From Trebonia sp036501515 (lineage in GTDB: Bacteria > Actinomycetota > Actinomycetes > Streptosporangiales > Streptosporangiaceae), in assembly GCA_036501515.1 (NCBI GenBank), contig DASYAD010000257.1, positions 1 through 64,000 on the forward strand: DNA of 64,000 nt. Reading direction: 5' to 3'. Positions within the stretch are counted from its first letter, which is position 1, and the number at the start of each line of letters is the position of its first letter. A model generated the notes under the pieces. The model worked only from the letters and a program-made list of their open reading frames with translations. It was not told where the DNA came from and made no database searches. A program made the position numbers and the translations under genes. This document shows, piece after piece, positions 17,294-26,500 of the stretch.

Positions 17294-18322
17294 CTATTTG
17301 TACGACCAGACCTTCAGGTACCGGACACTCATGGTCGCGGCCGAAGGGCTGGAGTTTATCGGCGGTGCGCCGATGCTCTTCTCAATAGAGGCCGTCGCCG
17401 GCGTATTGGCCATCGTGAAATAGACGTTCAGCGGCGAACCAGTCACATTGCTGCTTGTGTAACTGGTGAATAGGTCGCCGTCGTAGTAAATCGCGAAGTA
17501 GCCCTTGGTATAGACGACGTCGATGACGTGCCAGCCCGGCGACACATTGTCGCCGTCCTGGGGCAGCTGGACGGGAGCGAACCCGCTCGTCGACGCGCTG
17601 AACTCGTTCGTGCGGGTGCCGCTGTGCCAGGTCACCGCGTTCACCGCGTTCACCGGCTCGACCTCGATCGCGTCGAGCTCGCCGTCGACCGGCCACGCGG
17701 GGCCGTTGGTCAGCCAGACCCCGACCCAGTTGGCGATCGTGTCCGGCTTGCCGGGCAGGGCCGGGAAGTCAACGTCGGCCTCGATCACATCGGAACCCCA
17801 GGCGCCGGGGCTGATGAGCCCGACGCAGCTGCCCGCCTTGCTGGGCGTCGTCAGGTTTACCGCGCCGGCGGAGTCGGCGGTCACCGTGCCGTTCCCCACC
17901 ATGCCCGATGTCTGCGGGCAGTAGGACGACGTCTGGTTCCACGACGTCATCCCCGACCCAGGCTCGTCGAGCACCAGCGAACCCTTGGCGTCCGCGAGCG
18001 AAGCCGGAGCGGACGACGGCGAGGACGCCTGCGAAACGACCGGAACGTCACTGGCCGCCGCCGTCGATTTCCTGGCTTTGGCGGCGGGGATCCTGGCGGT
18101 CGCGATCGCCAGGGGGGCCGGGGGCGCACCCGGGGAACTGCTCGTGGGAGAGACGGCGGCCGAGCTCGGGTTGATGATGTACGAGCAGCCCGCGGTCATC
18201 CCGGCCAGCAGCAGCGTGCAACCGGAAAGCAGGTATTTAGCGGAATGGGCGCGCGTTCTGGCCGAGTGGCGCTGCTTATCAGCAACGGGCACCGCGGGCA
18301 ATGCCGCATGCGATCGTCCCAC
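17294..18322 (-). CDS. GH16-like lipoprotein (concanavalin-type glycan hydrolase)
   Basis: About 342 residues. The region SAKYLLSGCTLLLAGMTAGC is a lipoprotein-type signal with a relaxed lipobox, followed by a Ser/Pro/Ala linker (SSAAVSPTSSSPGAPPAP). From about residue 120 there is a beta-sandwich domain with WVGVWLTNGPAWPVDGELDAIE; ELDAIE fits the GH16 catalytic ExDxxE pattern. HSGTRTNEF, PGWHVIDVVYTKGYFAIYYDGDLF and the C-terminal SVRYLKVWSYK are typical family strands. It is probably anchored outside the cell and cleaves or binds a beta-glucan. The start is uncertain: I use the GTG at 18322, preceded by GGATGGATCC; a TTG at 18424 lacks a ribosome site. Confidence 0.75.
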   Translation of the reverse strand: MGRSHAALPAVPVADKQRHSARTRAHSAKYLLSGCTLLLAGMTAGCSYIINPSSAAVSPTSSSPGAPPAPLAIATARIPAAKARKSTAAASDVPVVSQASSPSSAPASLADAKGSLVLDEPGSGMTSWNQTSSYCPQTSGMVGNGTVTADSAGAVNLTTPSKAGSCVGLISPGAWGSDVIEADVDFPALPGKPDTIANWVGVWLTNGPAWPVDGELDAIEVEPVNAVNAVTWHSGTRTNEFSASTSGFAPVQLPQDGDNVSPGWHVIDVVYTKGYFAIYYDGDLFTSYTSSNVTGSPLNVYFTMANTPATASIEKSIGAPPINSSPSAATMSVRYLKVWSYK

Positions 18323-18481
18323 CAAGGATCCATCCAGTTTGAGCAACGAGGGGGTGTCCTGCGTACCAGGCCTTAACCAGATCTGCAGATACCCTATCGT
18401 GATCTCGTTGCCGTTTGGCCCCAAATGGGAGAAAGTGGGGCGTCCTGGCTGCTCCTGCCGAGGGTTGTTGCTGAGCGTAAA

Positions 18482-19357
18482 CTAAGCGCCGCCGAGCGTC
18501 TTCTCCGCCCACTCATGGAGGACCGGCGCCAGCTGCGGCCACCCGGTGAACAGGCCCTCGCCCTGTCCGCCAGGCCGCGCGGCCGACCGCTCGTTCCACT
18601 CGTTGTCACCCCACGGCGGCTCGGTCAGCCGGGCGCCCGGCAGCAGTGCGGCCAGCTGCTCCGAAGTCGCCCGGGTGTGGCTGACGTCGGTAGGACCGCT
18701 GCGGAACACCAGCGCGGGCAAGTCGAACTCGCGGGCCTCGGCGTCGGGCAGCCCTGGGATGAGGACGCCGTCGACGGGGCAGTACGCCGCCATCCAGCGC
18801 TCCATCACGGCGATGAACTCGTGCGGGTCCTGGGCAAGGAACAGTTCCCGGTTGCGCGGGTTGCGTGACAGCACCTCCTGCCAGGCTGGCAACTTGATGA
18901 CCGCTTCCATGCCACTGTGCCAGGCGGCTTTCAGCGAGTCGCCGCAGTAGTGCACGCCCAGCGACATCAGCCCGTAGACCCCGCCGCTGATCCACCACAG
19001 CGCCAGGCCGGACGCCACGTCCCGGTGCCGGGCGGCGGTGAGCAGGGACACCCGGGAACCGCCGGAACCCCCGGCGATCACCGCGCCCGTCATCTCGAGC
19101 TGGCGCAGCAGGTCAGCGAGCACGTCGGCCTGCATCGCCGACTCTGACGACCCGGTGAACCGCACGTCCGACGCCCCGCAGTTCGGCCGGTCCCAGATCA
19201 GCACCCGGTTGCCCCGCGCGGCCAGCGCGACCGCGAGCTCCCGCACGCCGGGGGAGTCCATGCTGAACCGGCCGCCAGGCGTGAGCGCCCACGGGCGTCC
19301 CTGGTCGCCGACCACCTCGTAACGGACGGTGTAGCCGCTCACTTGTGTCTCGGTCAT
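18482..19357 (-). CDS. Alpha/beta hydrolase
   Basis: A 291-residue alpha/beta hydrolase. RVLIWDRPNCGASD is the strand-3 region, and GGSGGSRVSLL (about residues 95-105) is a GxSxG nucleophile elbow. DLPALVFRSGPTD supplies the acid region; the usual C-terminal His segment (often GHxP) is less clear, with only DNEWNER in its place. The start is the ATG at 19357, seven bases after GAGAGGGG. The aldehyde dehydrogenase stop lies 41 bp upstream on the same strand, so co-transcription is likely. Hydrolysis of an ester, lactone or C-C bond is possible; substrate unknown. Confidence 0.82.
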   Translation of the reverse strand: MTETQVSGYTVRYEVVGDQGRPWALTPGGRFSMDSPGVRELAVALAARGNRVLIWDRPNCGASDVRFTGSSESAMQADVLADLLRQLEMTGAVIAGGSGGSRVSLLTAARHRDVASGLALWWISGGVYGLMSLGVHYCGDSLKAAWHSGMEAVIKLPAWQEVLSRNPRNRELFLAQDPHEFIAVMERWMAAYCPVDGVLIPGLPDAEAREFDLPALVFRSGPTDVSHTRATSEQLAALLPGARLTEPPWGDNEWNERSAARPGGQGEGLFTGWPQLAPVLHEWAEKTLGGA

Positions 19358-19377
19358 TAGCGGACCCCTCTCACTGG

Positions 19378-19414
19378 TCACCGATCACTCGTCACCGATC
19401 ACTCGTCACCGATC
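19378..19414. repeat. 14-bp tandem repeat at the end of the ALDH gene
   Basis: TCACCGATCACTCG is repeated at 19378-19391 and 19392-19405, with a partial third copy to 19414. It covers the last codons and stop of the aldehyde dehydrogenase and probably arose by slippage. Confidence 0.6.
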
Positions 19415-20892
19415 GCGGTGTCGATCCAGACAGACTTGTGGTTCAGGTACTCGTCGAGGCCGTGCTCGCCCATCTCCCGGCCCCAGCCGCTCATCCCGTA
19501 GCCGCCGAACGGCACGGCCGGGTCGAACAGCAGCATCGTGTTCACCCAGACCGTGCCGGCCCGCAGTGCCCGCGCCATCTGGTGCGCCTTGCCGACGTCA
19601 CGGGTCCAGACGCCGCCGGACAGCCCGTAGGCGGTGGCGTTGGACCGCGCGGCGGCCTCCTCGAGGGTGTCGAACGGCAGCACGCAGGCGACCGGCCCGA
19701 AGATTTCCTCCTGGGCGACCCGCATGTCGTCCCGCACGTCGGCCAGCACAGTCGGTGCGACGAAGTAGCCCCCGGCCAGGTCGCCCTCGGTCAGCCGGCC
19801 GCCGCCGGCCGTGGTGGTGGCGCCCTCGGCCGCGCCGATGTCGAGGTAGCCGGTCACCCGCTCGAGCTGGGCGGCCGAGACCAGCGGGCCGATCTGCGTC
19901 TGCCGGTCGGTGGCGTCGCCGACCCGCAAGCCGTCCGCGAACGCGGACATCCGCTCGACGAACTCGTCGTAAACGGGCCGCTGGACGAAGATCCTGGTGC
20001 CGGCGCAGCAGACCTGGCCGGAGTTCTCGAACACGCCCATGGCGGCGCCGGGGACGGCGCGGGACAGGTCGGCGTCGGCGAACACGACGTCGGGCGACTT
20101 GCCGCCGAGCTCGAGGGTGACGCGCTTGAGGTTGCCGGCGGCGGCCCGCAGGATCTGCTGCCCGACCGCGGTCGACCCGGTGAACGCGACCTTGTCTACC
20201 CCGGGATGCCCGGTGAGCGCGGCGCCCGCGGTTTCGCCCAGGCCGGTGACGATGTTGAGCACGCCGTCGGGCAGGCCGGCCTCGGCCGCCAGCTCGCCCA
20301 GGCGCAGCGCCGCCAGGCTCGCCTCCTCGGCCGGCTTGAGCACCATGGTGCAGCCGGTCGCCAGCACCGGCGCGATCTTCCAGATCGCGTTGCTGATCGG
20401 CCGGTTCCAGGGCACGATCGCGGCGACCACGCCGACCGGTTCCCGCAGCGTGTAGCTGAACACCGCGCCAGGGAGGTTGTTCTCGATCGTCTGGCCGCCG
20501 ATCTTGGTCGCCCAGCCGGCGTGGTAGCGCAGTACCTCCGCCTCGAAGGCGAGCGAGGTCGGCTTGCGCGGCCGCCCGACAGGAGAGCCCATGTCGAGCA
20601 CCTCGAGCAGCCGGAGCTCGTCGTAGTGTTCCTGGACGGCGTCGGCGAAGGCCCACAGCAGCGCCTGCCGCTGCCGCGGTTTCAGCCGCGACCAGGGGCC
20701 GTCGAAGGCGGCCCGGGCCGCCGCCACCGCGTGGTCGGCGTCCGCCGCGCCCGCCGCCGCCAGCTCCGCGATCACCTCGCCGGTCGACGGGTTCACGCTC
20801 GGGAAGGTGGCGCCGGACGCCGCCTCCACCCACTCGCCGCCGATCAGCAGCCTCTTCGGCTTGCCGTCGAGGAATGGATGCGCAAGCGTCAC
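19399..20892 (-). CDS. NAD(P)-dependent aldehyde dehydrogenase
   Basis: A 497-residue enzyme of the ALDH superfamily, which oxidises aldehydes to acids. Motifs in order: PWNRPISNAIWKIAPVLATGC, KPAEEASLAALRL, FTGSTAVGQQIL (cofactor loop), LELGGKSP (general base Glu), GQVCCAGTRIFV (nucleophilic Cys), EEIFGPVACVLPF and the C-terminal GGYGMSGWGREMGEHGLDEY. It faces the divergent P450-amidohydrolase-IorAB operon across a 151-bp gap with two copies of the local palindromic operator, so it probably belongs to the same regulon. It may oxidise an aldehyde from P450 or alcohol dehydrogenase steps. Confidence 0.94.
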   Translation of the reverse strand: MTLAHPFLDGKPKRLLIGGEWVEAASGATFPSVNPSTGEVIAELAAAGAADADHAVAAARAAFDGPWSRLKPRQRQALLWAFADAVQEHYDELRLLEVLDMGSPVGRPRKPTSLAFEAEVLRYHAGWATKIGGQTIENNLPGAVFSYTLREPVGVVAAIVPWNRPISNAIWKIAPVLATGCTMVLKPAEEASLAALRLGELAAEAGLPDGVLNIVTGLGETAGAALTGHPGVDKVAFTGSTAVGQQILRAAAGNLKRVTLELGGKSPDVVFADADLSRAVPGAAMGVFENSGQVCCAGTRIFVQRPVYDEFVERMSAFADGLRVGDATDRQTQIGPLVSAAQLERVTGYLDIGAAEGATTTAGGGRLTEGDLAGGYFVAPTVLADVRDDMRVAQEEIFGPVACVLPFDTLEEAAARSNATAYGLSGGVWTRDVGKAHQMARALRAGTVWVNTMLLFDPAVPFGGYGMSGWGREMGEHGLDEYLNHKSVWIDTAIGDE

Positions 20893-20931
20893 GGCGGTAC
20901 TCCCTTGTCGTGCCCGGGTGCTAAGTGAAGG

Positions 20932-20945
20932 TGCGTTTACTCACT
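20932..20945 (-). promoter_or_regulatory. Local regulon operator, site 1
   Basis: Minus-strand AGTGAGTAAACGCA, in the divergent ALDH/P450 promoter region. A further inverted half-site AAGTGA (20923-20928) flanks it. Confidence 0.6.
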
Positions 20946-20976
20946 TTAGGGCCAGCCGGGCGCGCTGCCTATAGAA

Positions 20977-20990
20977 AGTGATCGCTCATC
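20977..20990 (+). promoter_or_regulatory. Local regulon operator, site 2
   Basis: AGTGATCGCTCATC, 45 bp downstream of site 1 and 54 bp before the P450 ATG; a second copy of the palindrome family in the same gap. Confidence 0.55.
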
Positions 20991-21043
20991 TTGTTAGAGT
21001 CGGGAGCGCAGGCCGGTCACGGCGGGAACAGGCAGGTGAGGCA

Positions 21044-22279
21044 ATGGAGCAGGCTGGGCCGGAGTCACGTCCGGTGTCCGACGGAGCACTGTCTGACGAC
21101 TGGTGCACGCGGCACTTCGACCACCTGTCCGACGACCTCGCGCAGACGATGCCGGCCACGATGGCGCGGATGCGGGCGCTGTGCCCGGTCACTCACAGCG
21201 ACGCCCACGAGGGCCTGTGGGTGGTGTCAGGCTACGAAGAAGCGCTGAGCGTCGCGCAGGACTGGCAGTCGTTCAGCTCCGCGCACGGCCTGTCGGCCAC
21301 GAAGTCGCGGACGCTGGTCCGCAACCTCCCGGTCGAGGCCGACCCGCCCGAGCAGCGCGTCTTCAAGCGGCTTGTCAGCCCTTATTTCACCCCCGCCGCG
21401 GTCGAGCGCTGGGAAGCGGCCACCAGGGCGCTGGTGACCCAGCTCATCGACGACTTCATCGAGGACGGCGCGTGCGAGTTCATGGACGCGTTCGCCCGGC
21501 CGCTGCCGAGCCGGGCGTTCTTCGAGTTCGCGATCAGCGCGCCCGCCGCCGACCTGGACAAGGTGGCGGAGCTCGCCTCCGCCTCATCGAACCCCACCGT
21601 GCCCAACGCCCGCGAGAGCTGGCTCGGCCTGTACGCGTGGATCAAGACGTTCCTCGAAGAGCGGCGCGGACAGGCGCCGCGCGGCGACGTGGTCGACGCG
21701 ATCGCCGGCGCGCGGATCGACGGCAGGCCGATCACCGAAGACGAGGCGATCGGCGCGGTGCAGCTGCTTATCCTGGGCGGCCTCGAGACCACCGCGGGCG
21801 CGCTCGGCCTGATCCTGCTGCGGTTCTGCCGCGAGCCCGGCATCGCCGCGCGGCTGCGCGCCCGCCCCGAACTGATCCCGGACGCCATCCAGGAGCTGCT
21901 GCGCCTTGAGCCGTCGTTCGTCTCCGTCGGCCGCACCGCCGTGCGCGACACCGAGCTGGGCGGCCAGCCGGTCAAGGCCGGGGACAAGGTGCTGATCCAC
22001 TGGGCGTCGGCCAACCGGGACGGCGCCGAGTTCGCCGACCCGGACGAGTTCGATCTCGGCCGCGAGCGCAACCGGCACCTCAGCTTCGGTGTCGGGCCGC
22101 ACCGCTGCCTGGGCTCCAACCTGGCCCGGATGAACATGCGGGTCGCGCTGGAAGAGCTGCTGCGCCGGCTGGACGGCATCAGGCTGGCTGACGGCGCCGA
22201 CATCCGTTACCACGCGGGCCTGACCCGCTCACCGCTGCGGGTGCCAATTACATTTACCCCTGTCAATACCACTGCCTGA
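21044..22279 (+). CDS. Cytochrome P450
   Basis: A 411-residue soluble P450 monooxygenase. The I-helix reads LLILGGLETTAGAL (GGLETT at 245-250, with Glu-Thr for proton delivery), ELLR (284-287) is the ExxR pair, and the heme loop FGVGPHRCLGSNLAR carries the Cys355 ligand. I chose the ATG at 21044 preceded by GGCAGGTGAGG over an upstream in-frame start without a ribosome site. It opens an operon with an amidohydrolase and a fused ketoacid oxidoreductase and is divergent from an aldehyde dehydrogenase. Electrons could come from the ferredoxins at 38537 or 61485. Hydroxylation of a cyclic or terpenoid carbon is plausible but unproven. Confidence 0.94.
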   Translation: MEQAGPESRPVSDGALSDDWCTRHFDHLSDDLAQTMPATMARMRALCPVTHSDAHEGLWVVSGYEEALSVAQDWQSFSSAHGLSATKSRTLVRNLPVEADPPEQRVFKRLVSPYFTPAAVERWEAATRALVTQLIDDFIEDGACEFMDAFARPLPSRAFFEFAISAPAADLDKVAELASASSNPTVPNARESWLGLYAWIKTFLEERRGQAPRGDVVDAIAGARIDGRPITEDEAIGAVQLLILGGLETTAGALGLILLRFCREPGIAARLRARPELIPDAIQELLRLEPSFVSVGRTAVRDTELGGQPVKAGDKVLIHWASANRDGAEFADPDEFDLGRERNRHLSFGVGPHRCLGSNLARMNMRVALEELLRRLDGIRLADGADIRYHAGLTRSPLRVPITFTPVNTTA

Positions 22280-22292
22280 TTGGAGGTCGCGG

Positions 22293-23543
22293 ATGGCCGA
22301 CCGGACGCTGCTCGCGAACGCCCAGATACTGACGTGCTCCGGCGACGTCAAGGAAACGCCCTTCAACGGCGACGTGCTGATCGAGGGCACCAGGATCGCC
22401 AAGGTCGTGCCTGGCCGGATTGACGTGGATCCAGCGGCGGTCCGGGTGGTGGACCTGGGCGGGGCGACCGTGCTGCCGGGCCTCGGCGACGCGCACGTGC
22501 ACACCAGCTGGCCGCTCGACTTCGTGTTCGATCACGGCGGCATCGCGGCAACCCTCCCGGCCAAGCACATGCTGGACGTCGCCGCGGTCACCAGGACGTT
22601 CCTGGAAAGCGGCTACACGCTGATTATCGGCGCGGGCACCACCCAGCCGCTCGACGACATCCTGGCCAAGGACGCGATCGACCGCGGGCTGATACCGGGA
22701 CCGCGGATCGTGCCCAGCGGCCCGATGATCGCCGAGGTAGGCGGCCTCGGCGCGGACGGCGAGCTCATGGAGGTCGCGGCCGACGCCGCGCAGCTCAGGG
22801 ACCTGGTCGCCCGGCAGTGCGAGATGGGCGCCCGCGCGCTCAAGCTGTTCATCTCCGGCGACGGCGTCGTCCCCGAGTACCCGTCGCAGGACGTCTACAT
22901 GAACGACGAGATGCTGCTGGCCGCCGTCGAGGAGGCCGGCAAGTACGGCGCGTTCCTCACCACCCACGCCCGCGGCTCGGCCAGCGTGGCGATGGCCGCC
23001 CGCACCGGCGTGCGCATCATCCACCACGCCTGCTTCCTCGACGACGAGGCGCTGCGCGAGCTCGAGGCCAGGCGCGACGACGTCTGGGTCTGCCCCGGCC
23101 TGCACTACCTCTACCAGATGGTGCACGGCCAGGCCGGCCCGTGGGGGATCACCGAGGAGAAGATCGACGCGTCCGGCTACAGGGACGAGTTCCGTTCCCA
23201 GGTGGAAGGGCTGCGGCGGCTGCGCGAGTCAGGCATCAAGATCTTGTCCGGCGGGGACTTCGGGCACCAGTGGACCCATCACGGCACCTACGCCGCCGAA
23301 CTGCAGCGTTACACCGAGCTGGCCGGGATGACCCCGGTCGAGGCCATCCACACCGCCACCAGGAACATCGGCCTGGCGGCGGGGATCGACAGCGGCGAGG
23401 TCGCCGAGGGGTTCTTGGCCGACCTGCTGATCATCGACGCCGACCCGGCCGTCGACGTGACCGTCCTGCAACGGCCTGAACTACGCCGCGCGGTGCTCAA
23501 GGACGGGCAGTTCGGCTACGTCAACCCCGAGCTCTACCCGTGA
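22293..23543 (+). CDS. Metal-dependent amidohydrolase (imidazolonepropionase-like)
   Basis: A 416-residue amidohydrolase-superfamily enzyme with all expected metal ligands. These are HxH in GDAHVHT (about residues 66-72), Lys in ARALKLFISGDG, His in LTTHARGSA, His in RIIHHACFLD and Asp in LSGGDFGHQ. The C-terminal strand (EGFLADLLIIDADP) is the usual small beta domain. GGAGGTCGCGG precedes the ATG. It overlaps the next gene (GTGA). The family hydrolyses C-N or C-O bonds such as cyclic amides, imides or lactones. In this operon it may open a ring or remove an amide, which is inference. Confidence 0.9.
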   Translation: MADRTLLANAQILTCSGDVKETPFNGDVLIEGTRIAKVVPGRIDVDPAAVRVVDLGGATVLPGLGDAHVHTSWPLDFVFDHGGIAATLPAKHMLDVAAVTRTFLESGYTLIIGAGTTQPLDDILAKDAIDRGLIPGPRIVPSGPMIAEVGGLGADGELMEVAADAAQLRDLVARQCEMGARALKLFISGDGVVPEYPSQDVYMNDEMLLAAVEEAGKYGAFLTTHARGSASVAMAARTGVRIIHHACFLDDEALRELEARRDDVWVCPGLHYLYQMVHGQAGPWGITEEKIDASGYRDEFRSQVEGLRRLRESGIKILSGGDFGHQWTHHGTYAAELQRYTELAGMTPVEAIHTATRNIGLAAGIDSGEVAEGFLADLLIIDADPAVDVTVLQRPELRRAVLKDGQFGYVNPELYP

Positions 23544-26500
23544 CGGCGGTATCGGAGCGGCCTGACCAGACAGCGGTGTCGCCGGACACGGCGATCCTGT
23601 CCGGCGTCGACACGCTGGTCCGCCTGCTGCTGCTGCGTCCGGGGCTCGACGAGCGCGACGGGCTGACCACGGCGACCATGGTCTCCGGCTATCCCGGGTC
23701 GCCGCTCGGCGCCTTCGACCTCGCCCTCGACGGAGCGGGAGCCGCGACGCTGGCGGCGCACCGGATCATCCACCGTCCCGGCCTCAACGAGGAACTCGCC
23801 GCCGCCACTGTCTGGGGCAGCCAGATGGGCGCGGTTCTGCCCTACGACGGCATCGACGGGGTAGCGGGCGCCTGGTACGGCAAGGGGCCCGGCCTCGACC
23901 GGGCAGGGGACGCGCTGAAGCACGCCAACGCGATGGGCGCGGGTCCGGGCGGCGGCGCGGTCTTGTTCTGCGGCGACGACCCGGGGTCGAAATCGTCCAC
24001 GCTCGCCTGCGACAGCCAGTACACCTTCGAGGACGCCTGCGTGCCGGTGCTGTTCCCCGGTGACCAGCAGGACGTGCTCGACCTGGGCGTCCACGCCTTC
24101 TGGATGTCCCGCTTCGCGGGCTGCTGGACCGGTCTGAAGGTCGTCACCTCGGTGGCCGACGGCATCGGCACCGTCGATCTCGACCCGGGGCGCCACGTGC
24201 CGCCTGACCTGAGCGGCGTGCTGGTCGACGGCCGGCCCTGGCGTCACCGGCCGCTGGCGACCATCGGCTCGCATGCCGTGCCCGAGCAGGAGGCCCTCGT
24301 CATGGTGAGCCGGCTGGCGGCCGCCCAGGCCTACGCGCGGCTGGCCGGGCTCGACCGGGTCACGGGCGCCCCCGCCGGGGCGCCGCTCGGGGTGATCTGC
24401 GCGGGCAAGACGTACTTCGACGTGGTCGAGGCGTTCAGCCCTGACGAGCTGGCCGCGGCCGGCGTCCGGGTGCTGAAGCTCGGCATGACCTACCCGCTCG
24501 TGGCCGACACCGTCACCGAGTTCGCCGCCTCGGTGGACGAGATCCTGGTGATCGAGGAGAAGCGCCCGTTCGTCGAGACCCAGCTGCGCGCCATCCTGCA
24601 CGAGAGCGGCAGCCGCGTTCCTGTGCTCGGCAAGCGCGACCGCGCCGGGCGGCCGCTGGTGTCACCCGTCGGCGAGCTCGACGCCCGCGCCGTGGCCGGG
24701 GCACTCGGCCGGGTCAGGCCCGCGCTCGCCGCCCGCACCGCCGCCCGTTCCTCCTCTGCCGGCACCGTCACCCTCGGTCCGCGCCCCGCGGGGGAGCGGA
24801 CCGCCCTGCCGCTGCTCCAGCTGCCGGGCAGGCCGCCGGGCTACTGCAGCGGCTGCCCGCACAACCGGTCCACCGTCGTCCCCGACGGCGCACTGGCCGG
24901 CGGCGGCGTCGGCTGCCACGGCATCATGTACTTCGAGGCCCGCCAAGCGGAGACGAAGCGGATGCCGCCGCCCCCGATGGGAGCCGAGGGCGTGCCGTGG
25001 CTCGGCCTGTCGCCGTTCGTCGCGGAACCGCACCTGATCCAGAACCTCGGCGACGGAACCCTCAGCCACTCGGGCACCCTGGCGATCAGGGCCAGCGTCG
25101 CGGCCGGCGCCAGCATCACGTTCAAGATCCTCTACAACGCGGCCGTGGCGATGACCGGCGGGCAGGACGTCACCGGGCTGCTCGACGTGCCCGCGCTGAC
25201 CCGCGCGCTCGAGGCCGAGGGGGTCGCGAAGGTCGTCGTCTGCGCCGAGGACCCCGGCCACTACGGCCGAAAGGCGCGCTGGGCTCGTGGTACAGAAGTG
25301 CTCGGCCGTGACCGCCTCGAGGAGGTGCAGGAGCGGCTGCGGAACGTAGCGGGTGTCACCGTCCTGATCTATGACCAGCGGTGTGCCGCGCAGGCCCGCA
25401 GGCTGCGCAAGCGCGGTCAGCTCAGCGAGCCGCCGCGCCGGGTGTTCATCAACGAGGCGGTCTGCGAAGGCTGCGGTGACTGCGGCGTGAAGAGCAACTG
25501 CCTGTCGGTGCTGCCCCTGGAGACGGAGTTCGGCGACAAACGGCAGATCCACGACCCGTCGTGCAACCGTGACTACACCTGCCTGGAAGGCGACTGCCCG
25601 TCGTTCGTGACGATCAAGCCGGCCCGCCGGGCAGCGCGGCGCGGCCAGCCCGCTCCCGCCAGCTCCGCGAAGCCGGACCACGCCAAGGTTGCGCTGCCCG
25701 CCGGCCCGCTGCCGGTCCCCGCGGTGCCGGCGGTGAGCCGCCGTTACGGCATCTACTTCACCGGGATCGGCGGCACCGGGGTCGTCACGGCCAACCGGAT
25801 CATCGCCGCCGCCGCCGACGCGGCCGGCTTCGTGATCGGCGGCCTTGACCAGACCGGCCTGTCGCAGAAGGCGGGCGCGGTGGTGTCGCACCTGCACCTG
25901 GCGGCGAGCAGGGACGACCTGGGGGCGGCCAGCGTCGACGCCGACAGCGCCGACCTCTACCTGTCAGGCGACATCCTCCAGGCCGCGGGCGAGAAGCACC
26001 TGGAGAAGATCCGCCCGGGCCGGACGATCGCGGTCGTCGACCGTGACGTGACGCCGACCGCGGCGATGCTGCAAAGCGACCTCGCGGTGCCCGGTGCGGC
26101 GAGCATGGAGCAGGTGATCGCGGCCAGGACCGGCGCGGACCGCGCGGCCTTCCTCGACGCGAAGCACATCGCCGAGAGCGTGTTCGGCGACCACCTGTTC
26201 GCCAACGTGATCCTGCTCGGCGCCGCGTTCCAGCTCGGCGGCCTGCCGCTCACCCTCGATGACATCGAGCGGGCCATGAGTTCCCAGGGCAGGGCGGCGG
26301 CCGCCAACCGGGCCGCGTTCGCGTGGGGCCGCTGGGCCGTCCACGACCTCGCCGCGACGAATAAGGCCATCGGCGCGCACGCGCAGGACGGCCGGGAGAC
26401 GGCCGGCGTCTTCGACCCGTCGCCGGGCGCGCTGACGGCGGCAGGCTACCTGGTGGCAGGCCAGACCGTGCCTGCCGAACTCCGCGACCTGCTCACCCGG